51,711 bases of DNA, from positions 31,674 to 83,384 of the forward strand of contig JAHBMJ010004182.1 in the NCBI GenBank assembly GCA_018398765.1. The letters are read 5' to 3'. The notes under the pieces are model-generated. The model was given only the letters and a program-made list of their open reading frames with translations. It had not been told where the DNA came from and ran no database searches. Position numbers and translations under genes: made by a program. How positions within the stretch are numbered: the stretch's first letter is position 1; the number at the start of each line of letters is the position of its first letter. This stretch comes from Chromera velia (lineage: Eukaryota > Sar > Chromeraceae). Shown piece by piece: positions 23,279 to 34,113 of this stretch.

Positions 23279-24180
23279 CTTAAAGAAAACAAAGACCACG
23301 ACGACTAAGAGATTTCTCTATCACTGACGGGAGCCTTCAGTATCCGTATTTCAGATTGTTCACAGATAGACCGAGTCCGTTTCGTTTGAGGCTAACCAGT
23401 GTCTGACCTGGTTTTCAAAACCATGCGGAGAAGACACAGAGCAGGGGTCCTTCCAAAAATGAAGGAAGACCCAATCAAGTCGGCTATCTAAGCTCTTCTC
23501 TTTGATGATACAGCAGCAGAAGAACGCTGTCGATCGTTTTTTGTTGAGAAAGGACTTCTCTTTGAAGTCAGCGACTGTCATCCAATGATAAAGGTCTCTG
23601 ATAAACCATTCTCTAGGGAGCAGCACTTCTGGTATATATACTAGATTTTGGAGCTGATATCACAAAAAAAAATAAAAATTTCATTTAGTTTTTTAGTAAG
23701 AAAATATTTTTCAGGTGTGGCTTGACGAGTTACTTCCAAAAAACATAAAATTTTGGTGTGAGTTATTTGTTGTATTATAGGTTACAGGGGTTAAATACAT
23801 GTTGCTTCGTGATGTTACGGGTTACTCGGTTAGAGGTCATTTTGGGTCAGTAACCATTATTCAAAGTCCATCTTAAAAAGTGTTTAAAAGTTGTTTAAAA
23901 CATGTTTAAAGACCTTATAGTAGATAGTTACTCACTTTTTATCAGGGGTCAAAAATGGTTATAGGTTACTCGGTTAGAGGCTTTTTTATCAAATATTGAA
24001 GCAACACATCAAAATCATGCAATTGTTCAAGAACCATAAAGTGTTTCAACCTTTTTAAGATGTTTTTAGAAGAAACTTAAGCTAAACAATCGATTGGCAC
24101 CACTTTTAAAGTGCTAGGTGATCGATATATAAGGGGAGGGGTACTAAAATCATAAAAAAAAAAATAGTAACCATCCTGGA
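23279..24180. other. AT-rich transposon-island sequence, no supported gene
   Basis: It contains an 88-codon open frame on the minus strand (23626-23360) with an even amino-acid mix but no recognised domain. A short direct repeat GGTTACTCGGTTAGAGG occurs twice, near 23820 and 23963. Probably decayed mobile DNA. Confidence 0.4.
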
Positions 24181-25225
24181 GTGCTGCACCCTAGGCCATT
24201 CTTCTGGAGATGCCGTCGAAAGAGATGTTCAAGACACGGTACCTCAATATCAGAGAGATCAGGAACGATTGCGAACAGTTCTACACTGTCCTATACACAC
24301 TTTGTGATGCTCGCGTACAAGTTCGTCAAAGGAGACACCTTTTCCTCTGTAGAAACTGAGGGCTACGTAAGTGGCCCAACGATCACGAAGATGTTCAACC
24401 TGTTTTGAAAAATTATTTCAGCTGATATTCAAGAGATAAAAAAAAAAGACAAGATCGGGGGGGAAGGGGAAACAGTAGAAGGAGACAGTGAGACGAGAGT
24501 ATGTTCTTAAAAAGAAAAAATAATCGAGGGAGCGCGAGGGAGGCGACTGAGGGGGGAAGGATAAGTAGTGGGAGCAGTAGAGAGAGGTAAGAGAAAGTGA
24601 GTGCGTCTGTCAGTTATAAAACACAGGGATTAGGAGACCCTGGGAGAATTCATACAGAAAAACGTAGACGGCAAATCTCGCTACTTCTCAGATGAATGGG
24701 TGGCTACAAAGAAGCCAGCGAGAAGACACTTTGCTTATTATGATACAGTGTGCCACAAGAAGTGGTTCCGCAACAGACAGACCGATGTCAATACGAATAC
24801 AATCGAGGCAACTTGCAGAGTGGTCAAGGCCTTTGTTCCACGAAGACGCTTTGGCAAGGATACACTCCAATAGAGTCTCACTGAGTGTGAATGGAGGTAA
24901 GAATTTGATCACAACGTCTGGGAAGCATTCTGGGATGCAACAAGAAGGTTTACCTTCAGAGTTATCAGGTAGGTCGTCTGTCTCTCTCTGTCTCTGAACG
25001 TCTATCCGATTGTCTGTCTGTTTGTTTACGAACCCCCCCACTAGAAGTGGTGGTAGCGGAGAGTGGTCTCTTTATCTGTCTGCTTTTAATTGTTGTGAAC
25101 CTACCCACTAGAGGTGGTGGTAGCGGAGAGTGGTTTCTTTGTCTGTCTGCTTTTGATTGTCTGTACGTCAGTCTGTCCGTTTATTCTGTTTCTTTTCCTC
25201 TGTGTTTAATTGGGTGTTTATTTAT

Positions 25226-25480
25226 CTCGGCACCTGTCTGTCTGTCTGTCCGCCTGTCTGTCTGTTCGTCTGTGTGTCTGTTTGTCTGTTTATCTACCTG
25301 TCTGTCTGTCTGTCTCTCTCTCTGTCAGTCTTTCTCTCTGTCTGTCTATCTGTCTGTCTGTCTGGCTGTCTATCCGTTTCTCTGCCTGTCTGTCCGTCTG
25401 TCTGTCTCTCTGTCTGTCTGTTCGTCTGTCTGTCTGTCTGTCTGTCTATCTGTCTGTCTGTCTGTCTGTCTGTCTTTCCC

Positions 25481-25515
<35 letters not shown>

Positions 25516-25533
25516 GTCCATGTTCGTCTGCCT
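25226..25533. repeat. (TCTG)n microsatellite, block 1
   Basis: About 300 bp of CTGT units with minor variants (CTAT, CTCT, TTCG). It lies in the large intron of the decayed transposase gene. Open frames of Cys-Leu-Ser-Val repeats across it are artefacts. Confidence 0.9.
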
Positions 25534-25541
25534 GTCTGTTT

Positions 25542-25621
25542 GGTTTAAAAATAGGGGGGGGTGCTTATAGAAGGATGGATATATAGTGGATTGGTGACAG
25601 TGATTTTGAGGCATTTTGGGG
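25542..25621 (+). repeat. ~78-bp dispersed repeat, copy 2
   Basis: The same module as 23202-23278, directly 3' of the first TCTG block. In the common frame it encodes GGGAYRRMDI, stop, WIGDSDFEAFWG. Confidence 0.8.
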
Positions 25622-25629
25622 AACCTTAC

Positions 25630-25763
25630 TGTCCGTCTGTCTCTAGGTCTGTCTGTCTGTTCGTCTATCTGTCTGTTCATCTATCTGTCTGCCTGTCTGA
25701 CTCTCCCTCTGTCTGTCTGTCTGCCTGCCTGTCTATATGTCTGTGTGTCTGTCTGTCTGTCTA

Positions 25764-25802
<39 letters not shown>

Positions 25803-25824
25803 GTCGTATTCATCTGTCTGTTTA

Positions 25825-25875
<51 letters not shown>

Positions 25876-25890
25876 CTCTGTCTGTGTCCG
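25630..25890. repeat. (TCTG)n microsatellite, block 2
   Basis: A second CTGT array of about 260 bp, again followed immediately by a copy of the 78-bp module. The array-plus-module unit therefore appears duplicated in tandem. Confidence 0.9.
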
Positions 25891-25906
25891 TCTGCCTGTC
25901 TGTTTG

Positions 25907-25985
25907 GTTTAGAAATAGGGGGGGGTACTTATGGAAGGATGAATGTATGGTGGATTGGTGACAGTGATTTTAAGGCATTTTGGGG
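25907..25985 (+). repeat. ~78-bp dispersed repeat, copy 3
   Basis: The best-preserved copy: uninterrupted frame LEIGGGTYGRMNVWW, then IGDSDFKAFWG. It follows the second TCTG block and precedes the acceptor of the decayed transposase's coiled-coil exon by about 100 bp. Confidence 0.85.
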
Positions 25986-26668
25986 TACCGAATCTCTTGC
26001 TCTCACTTCCACTCTTCCTGTCTCTCGTTTTTTCTCCTTATCTGTCTTTTACTTGTTCGTTCTCTGCTGATGTGGATTACAGGAGGACACTGGAAGTTGA
26101 TGCTGTTGTTCATGAGGAGAACCTGTGAAAAGAGACAGCAAGAGAAGTTGTTGCCGAAGAAAAGAAGCAGCTGAGAGAAGAGGAGCGAAAGGCAACCAAA
26201 GAGGCTAAGCTCTTCAACGAGTGGAAGTTTGCAGCTGAATTTGTTGTCAATGAGGAAGAGGAATTGGAGAAGGAGAAAGATGAGAAAAGGAAGAGAGCGG
26301 AGGATCTCCATTTCAACACCCGAAGGTATCCTCGTGGAATGGTTCCAGAACCAGCTCGTCTGCCACCACTGTTTCCGCCTCCTCCTCCGCAGGTGAAGTC
26401 AACAATCGAGCTGTCGGCGATGACCACTATCACACAGGTGCCCGAGCAACTTTGAGAGACGTACAGGGAGAGGAAGAAAATGAGATTCGCGAATATTGGA
26501 GGAGAGGTGATTCGGGAGGTTCCCGAGCAACTGCTGAACCTCATAAATTTTTTTTAACAGCCGAAGATCTCGCCGGCAACCCTACAGACTCCGCCACCCA
26601 CCATTCTGAGTCTCCCACCCCCACCGACTCTTACTAGTGCTCCATGGTCTCATTTTCCTCCCATGTAG

Positions 26669-27470
26669 GAACCTCCGTCACAGGTCGTTCTCCAGACTCT
26701 TTAGTCTACCATGGTCTCTCTGTCTTTTCAGGTAGATACCTCCTTCAAAGCCCTACAGAGTTACAAAATTTCGTAATCAGTTAATTAATAAACATCTATG
26801 ATGATATTATAAAGGGAATAATATTAGTTATTAAAATCACGATACCAATATTCAAAGAGAAAACAGTTGGTCTAAAACGCCTAAGAATATCTAGTAATTC
26901 AAACTCTATACTATCACGATATATTCCATTGTTTTTAATAGAGATTTCTAATTCCTATAATTCTTAAAGTCACGATGGCTCTAAGAAAATCTAAAAATTT
27001 AGGCTTTATATTTTATTAAGTTCTAATTCTCGAGATTCTTAATAAACCTTGTCACCTGATATCCTAGTAATTAAACTAAAGATACATTATAATAACATCT
27101 TTAAGACTTTTACTAGAAACGTTTAGAAGAAAAGCCTATATTAACTCACAATCCCTACTTTAATAATTTCATGGTAAAAGAAGTGAGTACATTTGAAATC
27201 GCTTAATTAGATGTCGATAAATTTACTAAAAAATAGATAAAATAAGAATAGTCAATTCTTAAATCGCTTTTTATCTTTTCTCCACTCTAAAATACTAGAA
27301 AGCCCTAGTAACATTTTATAGCTAGAGTCCGTTGATATCGTTTTTATTTAGAATTTAACTTGAAAAGATTCTATTCTGAATCTAAAGCAATTTTACGCTT
27401 CGATTTCTGTCTTTCCATTTTTTCTCTCTGATTATGGTCTCCATAGACAGGAGCTACCAAGAAAACATGA
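26669..27470. other. AT-rich stretch, no gene seen
   Basis: About 800 bp of very AT-rich DNA (notably 26760-27370) with dense stop codons in all frames. Probably eroded transposon or intergenic DNA. Confidence 0.5.
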
Positions 27471-27473
27471 GAG

Positions 27474-27811
27474 ATTCTCTTGACTGAAGTCACACACGGA
27501 TTGAGAAGAAAGGGGAGGAACGGAACGACAGGAGGATTCTGTAGAACGCGGAGAGGAAGACAAGTGTGACACAGAAAAGAACCAGAAAAAGGGGATAAAT
27601 GAACTCCCATCGATACGGACCTCTGAATTGCAAAAGAAAGATTCTCTTGACTGAAGCTACACAGGCATCGAGAAGAGTTGGGAGGGATGGAATGACAGGA
27701 GGATGCAGTAGAATACAGAGAGGAGGATAAGCGTGACACGGAAAAGACCTAATGAAAGGGGAAAAATCAGCTCCCATCGATACAGACCCCTGAAGTGCAA
27801 AAGAAAGACCG
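27474..27811. repeat. Tandem duplication, two ~167-bp units
   Basis: ATTCTCTTGACTGAAG begins units at 27474 and 27641. Both continue through GAGAAG, ACAGGAGGAT, a GTGACAC-GAAAAGA block and CTCCCATCGATAC, ending in GCAAAAGAAAGA. Divergence between units is about 20 percent with small indels, so the duplication is old. A poorer partial match precedes the first unit. Confidence 0.7.
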
Positions 27812-28604
27812 AAGACGGGTGAACACTCTTTCAATTGAGAAAGGAATGCATCCCTCCACAGACTCATCGTCTGTCGTGTTTGTTGCTCCACCCCTTAAAA
27901 AGAATCTCTTCATCGGAGTTGCGCTCGAGGTCTACTTCCACTGTTACCCAAATAATATTAGGCAAATCATGGCAAATCCACGGCCGGACGAGATCTCCCG
28001 GGACCACGTTCGAGGCCATCCATAGAGCGGAAATTGGTCCACGCTTGTTAATCACAGCACCAATGTTTCTTTGCTCTCAACTCGTCTGAAGCCTTGGGTC
28101 CGGGATAAGAACAAGAGGACGAGGAATCAGAAAAGATTCCACCAATTGTTGATCGAATGAACTCTCAGATCCTCCATGATGCGCCGTGTATGGCTACGTG
28201 TCCATCTCCGACGCCTTCTACCAATAGAAAGATTCTAGTCCGATGCCTGGCTGCAAGATACGATGTCGACACGTTCTCAAGACAGAAATTTAAATCACAG
28301 CTACCGGCACTACTACTAAAGAAACTGGAGAGGAAATGAGTAGACTGACCAGGTGACACCAGGGAGGCATCCGTTAGACGCGAGGAAGCAGGAGTGGAAG
28401 GAGTAGGAGGAGGGGGAGAGCCAGCTACCGAACGCTAAGTAATTGTTGGAGAAAGCCTAGACGATGCAATTATCCCTAACGTCACCCCAGTAGGAGAACC
28501 TCTAGAACCACTATCAGCTCGTGAGGTATTCCCAGCTTCTTCCACCAAAACGTTTCGCAACATCTCTCCTGACAACCACAACACGTAATCGATACATATT
28601 GCGT
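27812..28604. other. Possible transposon coding remnant
   Basis: It contains a 64-codon minus-strand frame (28055-27864) and a 60-codon plus-strand frame (28157-28339, ending LPALLLKKLERK) with protein-like composition. No family was recognised and no splice links were found. It is more coding-like than its AT-rich surroundings. Confidence 0.3.
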
Positions 28605-28635
28605 CATTTTCAATTTATAAAATTATTCAGAGAAC

Positions 28636-28711
28636 GTTTAGAAATAGGGGGGGATGGTTATGGAAAGATGAATGTATGGTGTATTGGTGACAGTCATTTG
28701 AAGGCATTTTA
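28636..28711 (+). repeat. ~78-bp dispersed repeat, copy 4
   Basis: The module, preceded by AAATTATTCAGAGAACG. It reads LEIGGDGYGKMNVWC, then IGDSHLKAF before a stop. It forms a tandem pair with copy 5, whose upstream flank is also duplicated. Confidence 0.8.
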
Positions 28712-28758
28712 GGTCCTTTTCAATCTATGAAATTATTCAGAGAACGTTTAGAAATAGT

Positions 28759-28835
28759 AAGAAATAGGGGGGGTAGTTATGGAAGGATGAATGTATGGTG
28801 GATTGGTAACAGTGATTTTAAGACATTTTGGGGAA
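28759..28835 (+). repeat. ~78-bp dispersed repeat, copy 5
   Basis: The module, again preceded by ATTATTCAGAGAACGTTTAG, with a second AGAAATAG inserted. It reads GGSYGRMNVWW, then IGNSDFKTFWG. Confidence 0.8.
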
Positions 28836-29318
28836 GCAGAGGAACACACTGACTTATGGTTGACGACGCCATGTAATCTCGAATGGATGAAGCCGTTGCC
28901 TGACTGACAGTCTCGCGAATGGTGTTCGATAGTGTCTCTCACGATGTCTATCATGTCCAGACCTAGCGTCCAGACCGAGAGGAGGCAATGTTATCTTCAA
29001 AGTAGGACTCGAAGGGTGATTGTTACCTGAAAAAATGTATATCAGAGAAGAGAGAATAAGAGAAAAACAATCCTCTCCTGCTCTAAGAACACACTGAGAC
29101 CACCAAATAATGTTTCTTATCAGATATCTTTGTCTATTGTTGAAACAGATGTGAGATAAAAAATATAAACCAAGAAAACAAAAAAAAAAAAATCTTCTTC
29201 CTACTTACCTTTTAGAATTTTCTTCCGCACTTCGGAAGTCTTCGAAGGGAGGCGCTCTCCTTGGAGTGAAGAATCAAACGAACAGATATCTTATAAGATT
29301 TTCTTCTGTGCTTCATCA

Positions 29319-29610
29319 CTAGGCTTCATTAGTTTTTGAAGGGAGAAGCTCTGCTTGGAGGGAAGAACTAGATGACGAAGACGCAGCAGCTGGCTCTAGG
29401 GGGCAATTCCAACTGCTACATGCACCTGGAGTGGAGGGATAATCCTGTTTCGTCGCTCTCTCACGATCTTCCATAAAGGACTCCCGCGATCTGTGGAGAG
29501 CCTCCGCAACACTCTCGCAGTGGGCTTCTTCCATTGGGTCGTCCTCTTTCAGCTCCCACAAAGATGATATCGACAAGGAGGAAGATGATACTGGTTTCTT
29601 CAGCCTCCCA
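29319..29610 (-). CDS. Possible terminal exon of an unrecognised minus-strand gene
   Basis: A minus-strand frame ends at TAG 29319-29321 and opens just after a plausible acceptor (CTCGCAG, exon from 29610). It encodes an acidic helical stretch (LWELKEDDPMEEAHCES, then ALHRSRESFMEDRERATK) and a Ser-rich tail ending in SKTNEA. Any upstream exons would lie in or beyond the gap at 29770-30191. An unbroken alternative frame exists, so this is tentative. Confidence 0.3.
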
Positions 29611-29720
29611 CTGCGAGTTTATGATTCTGCAGACATACGAGAAACAAAGACAAGAAACACAGAGATTAAGAAAACGTCTATGAGAGATAGTGAAAAAGTC
29701 AAAAAGAGGTAAAATGCGAT

Positions 29721-29763
<43 letters not shown>

Positions 29764-29769
29764 GGGGGG

Positions 29770-30191
29770 NNNNNNNNNNNNNNNNNNNNNNNNNNNNNNN
29801 NNNNNNNNNNNNNNNNNNNNNNNNNNNNNNNNNNNNNNNNNNNNNNNNNNNNNNNNNNNNNNNNNNNNNNNNNNNNNNNNNNNNNNNNNNNNNNNNNNNN
29901 NNNNNNNNNNNNNNNNNNNNNNNNNNNNNNNNNNNNNNNNNNNNNNNNNNNNNNNNNNNNNNNNNNNNNNNNNNNNNNNNNNNNNNNNNNNNNNNNNNNN
30001 NNNNNNNNNNNNNNNNNNNNNNNNNNNNNNNNNNNNNNNNNNNNNNNNNNNNNNNNNNNNNNNNNNNNNNNNNNNNNNNNNNNNNNNNNNNNNNNNNNNN
30101 NNNNNNNNNNNNNNNNNNNNNNNNNNNNNNNNNNNNNNNNNNNNNNNNNNNNNNNNNNNNNNNNNNNNNNNNNNNNNNNNNNNNNNNNNNN
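29770..30191. other. Assembly gap (Ns) flanked by G runs
   Basis: 422 undetermined bases, again bounded by G homopolymers on both sides. An (AG)n run precedes the left G run. Confidence 0.99.
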
Positions 30192-30285
30192 GGGGGGGGG
30201 GAGTGGGAGAGAAAGAGAGGCAGAGAGAGACACAGACAAGGACAAAGAGAGAAAAAGAGAAAGAGAACACACAGAGAGAAAGTTA

Positions 30286-30990
30286 TCATTGAAACCACTG
30301 ACCAGTTTGAGTGTCCTTCTTTGTCTTCGGTTCATGCCTAGACGGTCTCTTGCCCTTCTTGACACGCTCCAGCACTCTAACGGCCTGGTCTCTTTTTTGC
30401 TCGAATTCGTCTGTTTCCTTGCCTGCATCCGACAGCCTCTCTGTAAATGCCTCGGTGTCTGAAATTTTTTCGTCGTCGCTCTGCTCCTCCTCCACCATCT
30501 CTTCATCTTCAACGATGAATGACTTCATGGAATCGTCATTCTCTTCGTCTTCTGACTCCTCTCCCTTCCCAGCTTCCTTTGCCTCTAAATCGAGGTATTT
30601 CTTCGTCAGGCTTTTCTTGTCTTTCTGACGAGCAGGGGCAGAGAGGCTAGGCGCCACCAGGTTGTCTAGCTTCTTCATCTGCTCACGGAGGTTATCCAGA
30701 TACGCTTTTGTTGAGCCCTCAGAGACCAGAATGGCCGAAGATGCACCAGATGCTTCAGCGAGGCGGTAGAGATTGAGGCGCTCTGGCGAATCAGCCCATC
30801 TCGGAATGGCGGGAGTTTGATCTCGACGAGTCTCTTCCTCCTCACGTCTCTCCCTCTTCTTTGACAGCTTATCACCATCTCGTTTCTTCCCGCCGTCTTT
30901 CTCACCCTTCCGCTTTCGACCTGCAGAGGTCTCTCCGAGAAGCAAGAGACAGAGGAGAACACAGAGAAGTTCAACGTAGGGCACCCTCAT
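30286..30990 (-). CDS. Secreted or ER-lumen highly charged protein, unrecognised
   Basis: A single-exon frame of 234 residues from ATG 30990 to TGA 30286-30288. The first ~23 residues form a classical signal peptide: MRVPYVELL, a Leu/Cys-rich core LCVLLCLLLLG, then a likely cleavage near TSA-GRK. The mature part starts very basic (KRKGEKDGGKKRDG), has a short ordered-looking segment (DSPERLNLYRLAEASGASSA, then KAYLDNLREQMKKLDNLV), continues as an acidic stretch (EESEDEENDDSMKSF, then EDEEMVEEEQSDDEK) and ends basic. No KDEL-type retrieval signal is present. No domain was recognised. The frame is intact and composition-consistent, and it is divergent from the giant gene at 31584. Confidence 0.7.
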   Translation of the reverse strand: MRVPYVELLCVLLCLLLLGETSAGRKRKGEKDGGKKRDGDKLSKKRERREEEETRRDQTPAIPRWADSPERLNLYRLAEASGASSAILVSEGSTKAYLDNLREQMKKLDNLVAPSLSAPARQKDKKSLTKKYLDLEAKEAGKGEESEDEENDDSMKSFIVEDEEMVEEEQSDDEKISDTEAFTERLSDAGKETDEFEQKRDQAVRVLERVKKGKRPSRHEPKTKKDTQTGQWFQ

Positions 30991-31583
30991 TCCCGAGGCC
31001 CGTTACTGGATTGGTTGATTGATTGATAGATGACTGATCGATTGATTAAACGACTGAATGATAAATTGATTGATTGAGAGGCCACCGCGCGCGCGCTTTC
31101 GCGCGCACTTACTTGTATTTAATTATTAGTTGTACGTATGCATATACGTACGTACATGCATGTATTGTACGTATATATATACACATACATTGAAATAAAG
31201 CAATAATTATTAAGATCATGGACATGTGCAGCTAGCTTGTATCAAAAGACTCGATCCAGGTGGTGAAGCTGTTCGAGCAGTGTATCGACTCCTACATCCA
31301 GGAAGCCCGTCTTGCTTGATTCAAGTTGACTGCACCGTAGCACAAGCACCAGGGAGTCAGACTGAAGTACCAGCGATCACCAAACCGCACCAGCTAGCTG
31401 GACGAGACTCAAAGCGAGATCAGCTTATATACTTCTTCTCCAGCGGACCTACTCCATGTGACTCAAACTTCTGCTCAGGCACTGCACCTAGAATCCACTC
31501 CGTCCAAAAATCCGCATCTCCGTCAACATCACGGCGGACTGCTGCTGCTCTACTGATAAGTTGCCACTTTTGACGAGGAATCG
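30991..31583. promoter_or_regulatory. Shared 5' region of two divergent genes
   Basis: 593 bp lie between the start codons of the secreted protein (-) and the giant membrane protein (+). It contains GATT repeats (31012-31075), a GCGCGCG-TTTC-GCGCGC hairpin (31087-31106) and ACGTACGT/TATATA alternations (31133-31190). The promoter role is inferred from orientation; part may be 5' leader. Confidence 0.4.
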
Positions 31584-31705
31584 ATGAGTCTGTCTTCCTC
31601 AGAGGCCCAGGACCACCTGATCGGGAGCTCTGTCTTCTGGTTACTGGTGGCCTCGGCATGCCTCTACGTCCTCTTCATTCTTGGGTGGGTCTGTGGGGAG
31701 AGAGG

Positions 31706-31740
<35 letters not shown>

Positions 31741-33129
31741 CATGATTTGACGTTGATGAAGAAATCGAGAGACCCTGTGGCCGCATGCAAGCATGGCTAA
31801 GCCCGTGTATTGGATGAATGGGCATGCATCTGTATCCCAGACTGGAGTTCTGTGAGCATGCATGCATGTGCAGTTCGGTATAAGCTCGTTCAGCCCCATC
31901 TATTATCCTTGTTTGTGCGCAGATGTGCATGCGCGCATTTGTGTCCATGCACCTGCCTGCCTGCCTGTGTACGTTCCACCCTCCTGTGCAGAATTCTTGT
32001 GACCCGCCCTCCTGTTCTGGAAAGGGAACTCCAGAAGTGCATTTCTGACCGGGCACTTGTAAAGCGAAGAAGGGAGGACAGCCCCTTTCGGTGCCCTTCT
32101 TGGAACCGTGTCCGAACTTGCAGACCCTGTAAGAGCAGGTCCACCCAGGTCTTCAGGCGGCTCTCTCTCCGGAGTCGTTTCAGTCATCTGACCGAGCTAA
32201 CTTTTCTAAGGGACCTCACAGACTTCATTGTTGACTTGGCTACTCCCGTCAGGGCAAACGCCCCGAGGGACGCACGTGCTTTCAACGCCCCCCTTCCTCC
32301 TACACTAAGCCTTCTGACAGGAAGCGCAGCCCCCGCTGGCGAATTCCCCTCTCTGCCGGAGACCGCAGCCCTAGTTCCTAGGCGTGTGTCTAGAAAGGAA
32401 GCCAGGGTCTTTGCCTTTGCCAGTGGGTTGGTGGACCTGGCGGTGATCTCCAAGCTGCAGGCGAAAAGAACTGCAACAACAGCAGCGGTGCGAACCATAA
32501 CGCGTGCATGGCTTGCCTACTGCTATGGGAAGTCTCCCCTTGATATTGGGGGGCGGTCGAGAAGACTGCAGACAATCCACTCACTCTTTCCTCAACAGAG
32601 ATCTCCAGCTCTCTCACGGAATCTGTTAGCCTCCTCGAGTGGACATTCTCTTGGGCATCGGCATGCTCTGGGGGCCTCGGGTCACACGTCACTTGCCTTG
32701 TCGAATGCATCCACCACGTGGCAGCAGAAAAAGGAAGGGTCCGGGAAAGCGAACAAAGCTCCTGCAGCCCCCTTCAGTCTGCCAGTAGGCTTTCCCGCCT
32801 CGTGTGCAACTGCGGAGCTGCTCCGAGCATTGTGCCCCCGTGCTGACGGTTGTGTGGTCTCTCGAGCCGCCTGCAGGGTGGTGGTGGAGCCTGCGGGGTG
32901 GGATGGGGGTCCTGCGGGAGTGTGCGGGCCCCGGAAGGGAAACGACTTCCACCCAGGGGGGGTGGTTCTTCGTGTGATGCACGGAAGGAATTCGGAAGGG
33001 ACGCCCCTCCTTGGGCCCCTGCAGAGGGCTGCAGACGCAGGTGTGCTTTTGTGTTTTTTTCTTCCATTTGATCTGCCGGCGGGTGCATGTGCCGGGGTTT
33101 CTGTCAGCCTGTGTGTGCGTGGGTGCGTC

Positions 33130-33198
<69 letters not shown>

Positions 33199-34077
33199 TA
33201 TTGTGTGTGAATGTGTGTGTGAGGAAGAGAGAGAGTGTGTTCGTATGATATCTTGAGCTGCCTATTCTTTCTGTCTCTTTCCGCCTTTCTTCTTTTTCAT
33301 CTCTCTCACACACGCTTCCACCTGTCTGGTCTGTGGATCGACTTGGCGTTGGAAATCGGGGGCTTTGTTTCGAACTAGGCTCTTAGATAGGAAAACAGAT
33401 CAATCATTCAGGTTCCATTTGCATACGCATGTCGTGCTTGGAGGTCAATTTTTAGAACGGGATGGGTGAGGCGTCGCTGGTTCGAGGAAAAACATTTTGT
33501 TGCAGAGTGACCGTCGTGAGATTAATAGAGCCCGCATATGCGATACGTCTCTTTTCTGCGACGCCAGTTCAAAAGAATAGTCGAATCAAATGAGCTGTGG
33601 AATAGCTAGCAATTCAGTACGTTGAATGGAATCATTGCCTGCATCGATCCAGTGCTGAGAGGAGTTTGCACTCATAGGCGAGCACACCCATGTACATGTA
33701 CTTGTCTGCATATGTGTTGCACGCTCTGATCGCAGGCCGGTGTCTGGTAGATTCCTGGGAGGAGGCTTCCGTCCTCTTGACTGCCTCCTCTGTCTTCATC
33801 GGCAGGCCCGGCCTGGTGGCGCAGATGCCCCAAAAGTCCTCCGCAGCGCTCCTCAACGACCCCCCTGACGACCTCAGACTTGGACCCGGTATACCGTACA
33901 GCTACACTGTGTACCAGACTGAAAGGGCAGGCAGAAAGTAAGTAAGTTTGTGGGTATATACTCAGGCGCAGCACTGAAAGAGAATCTTTCTGGTTCAGAT
34001 ATGTTTTCTTGCCCGTTATTTTCCTTTTTCTTCTTCTTCTTGTTCTTCTTCTTCTCCTTCTGCTACAATACATATTC

Positions 34078-34113
<36 letters not shown>

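Larger units (their letters stand above)
24181..26668 (+). pseudogene. Decayed Merlin/IS1595-like (ISXO2-type) DDE transposase gene with introns
   Basis: A single reading frame runs from 24181 to 24968, broken by several stops. In order it shows an N-terminal Cys/Arg motif (FFWRCRRKRCSRHGTSI), a helical recognition segment (FVMLAYKFVKGDTF), the IGGEGETVEGDSE block that carries the first catalytic Asp, SRYFSDEW, and DVNTNTIEATCRVVKAFVP with the catalytic Glu, then a WR-type C-terminal block. These match the ISXO2/IS1595 family layout that eukaryotic Merlin elements share. Stops interrupt at 24406 (TGA), about 24511 (TAA), in the 24.5-24.65 kb spacer, and at the TAG and TAA after DTLQ. Phase-consistent introns follow: 24969-26082, then exon 26083-26392 (coiled coil, one internal TGA), then 26561-26668 (Pro-rich, TAG). 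The coiled-coil and Pro-rich tail is unusual for the family. Clearly non-functional as it stands. Confidence 0.7.

Noticed and set aside
25200-25900. CRISPR-like repeat array
   Set aside because: The repeats are 4-bp microsatellite units without spacers, in a eukaryotic genome.
25047-26070. Long Cys-Leu-Ser-Val-rich open frames
   Set aside because: They are translations of the TCTG microsatellite, which has no stop in any frame of that strand.
24181-26668. Non-standard genetic code or stop readthrough to rescue the transposase
   Set aside because: TAA, TAG and TGA all occur in the frame, while the other genes in the window use TAA, TAG and TGA as ordinary ends; decay is simpler.
31226-31573. 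115-codon plus-strand frame just upstream of the giant gene
   Set aside because: No domain, no phase link to exon 1, and it lies where a 5' leader is expected.
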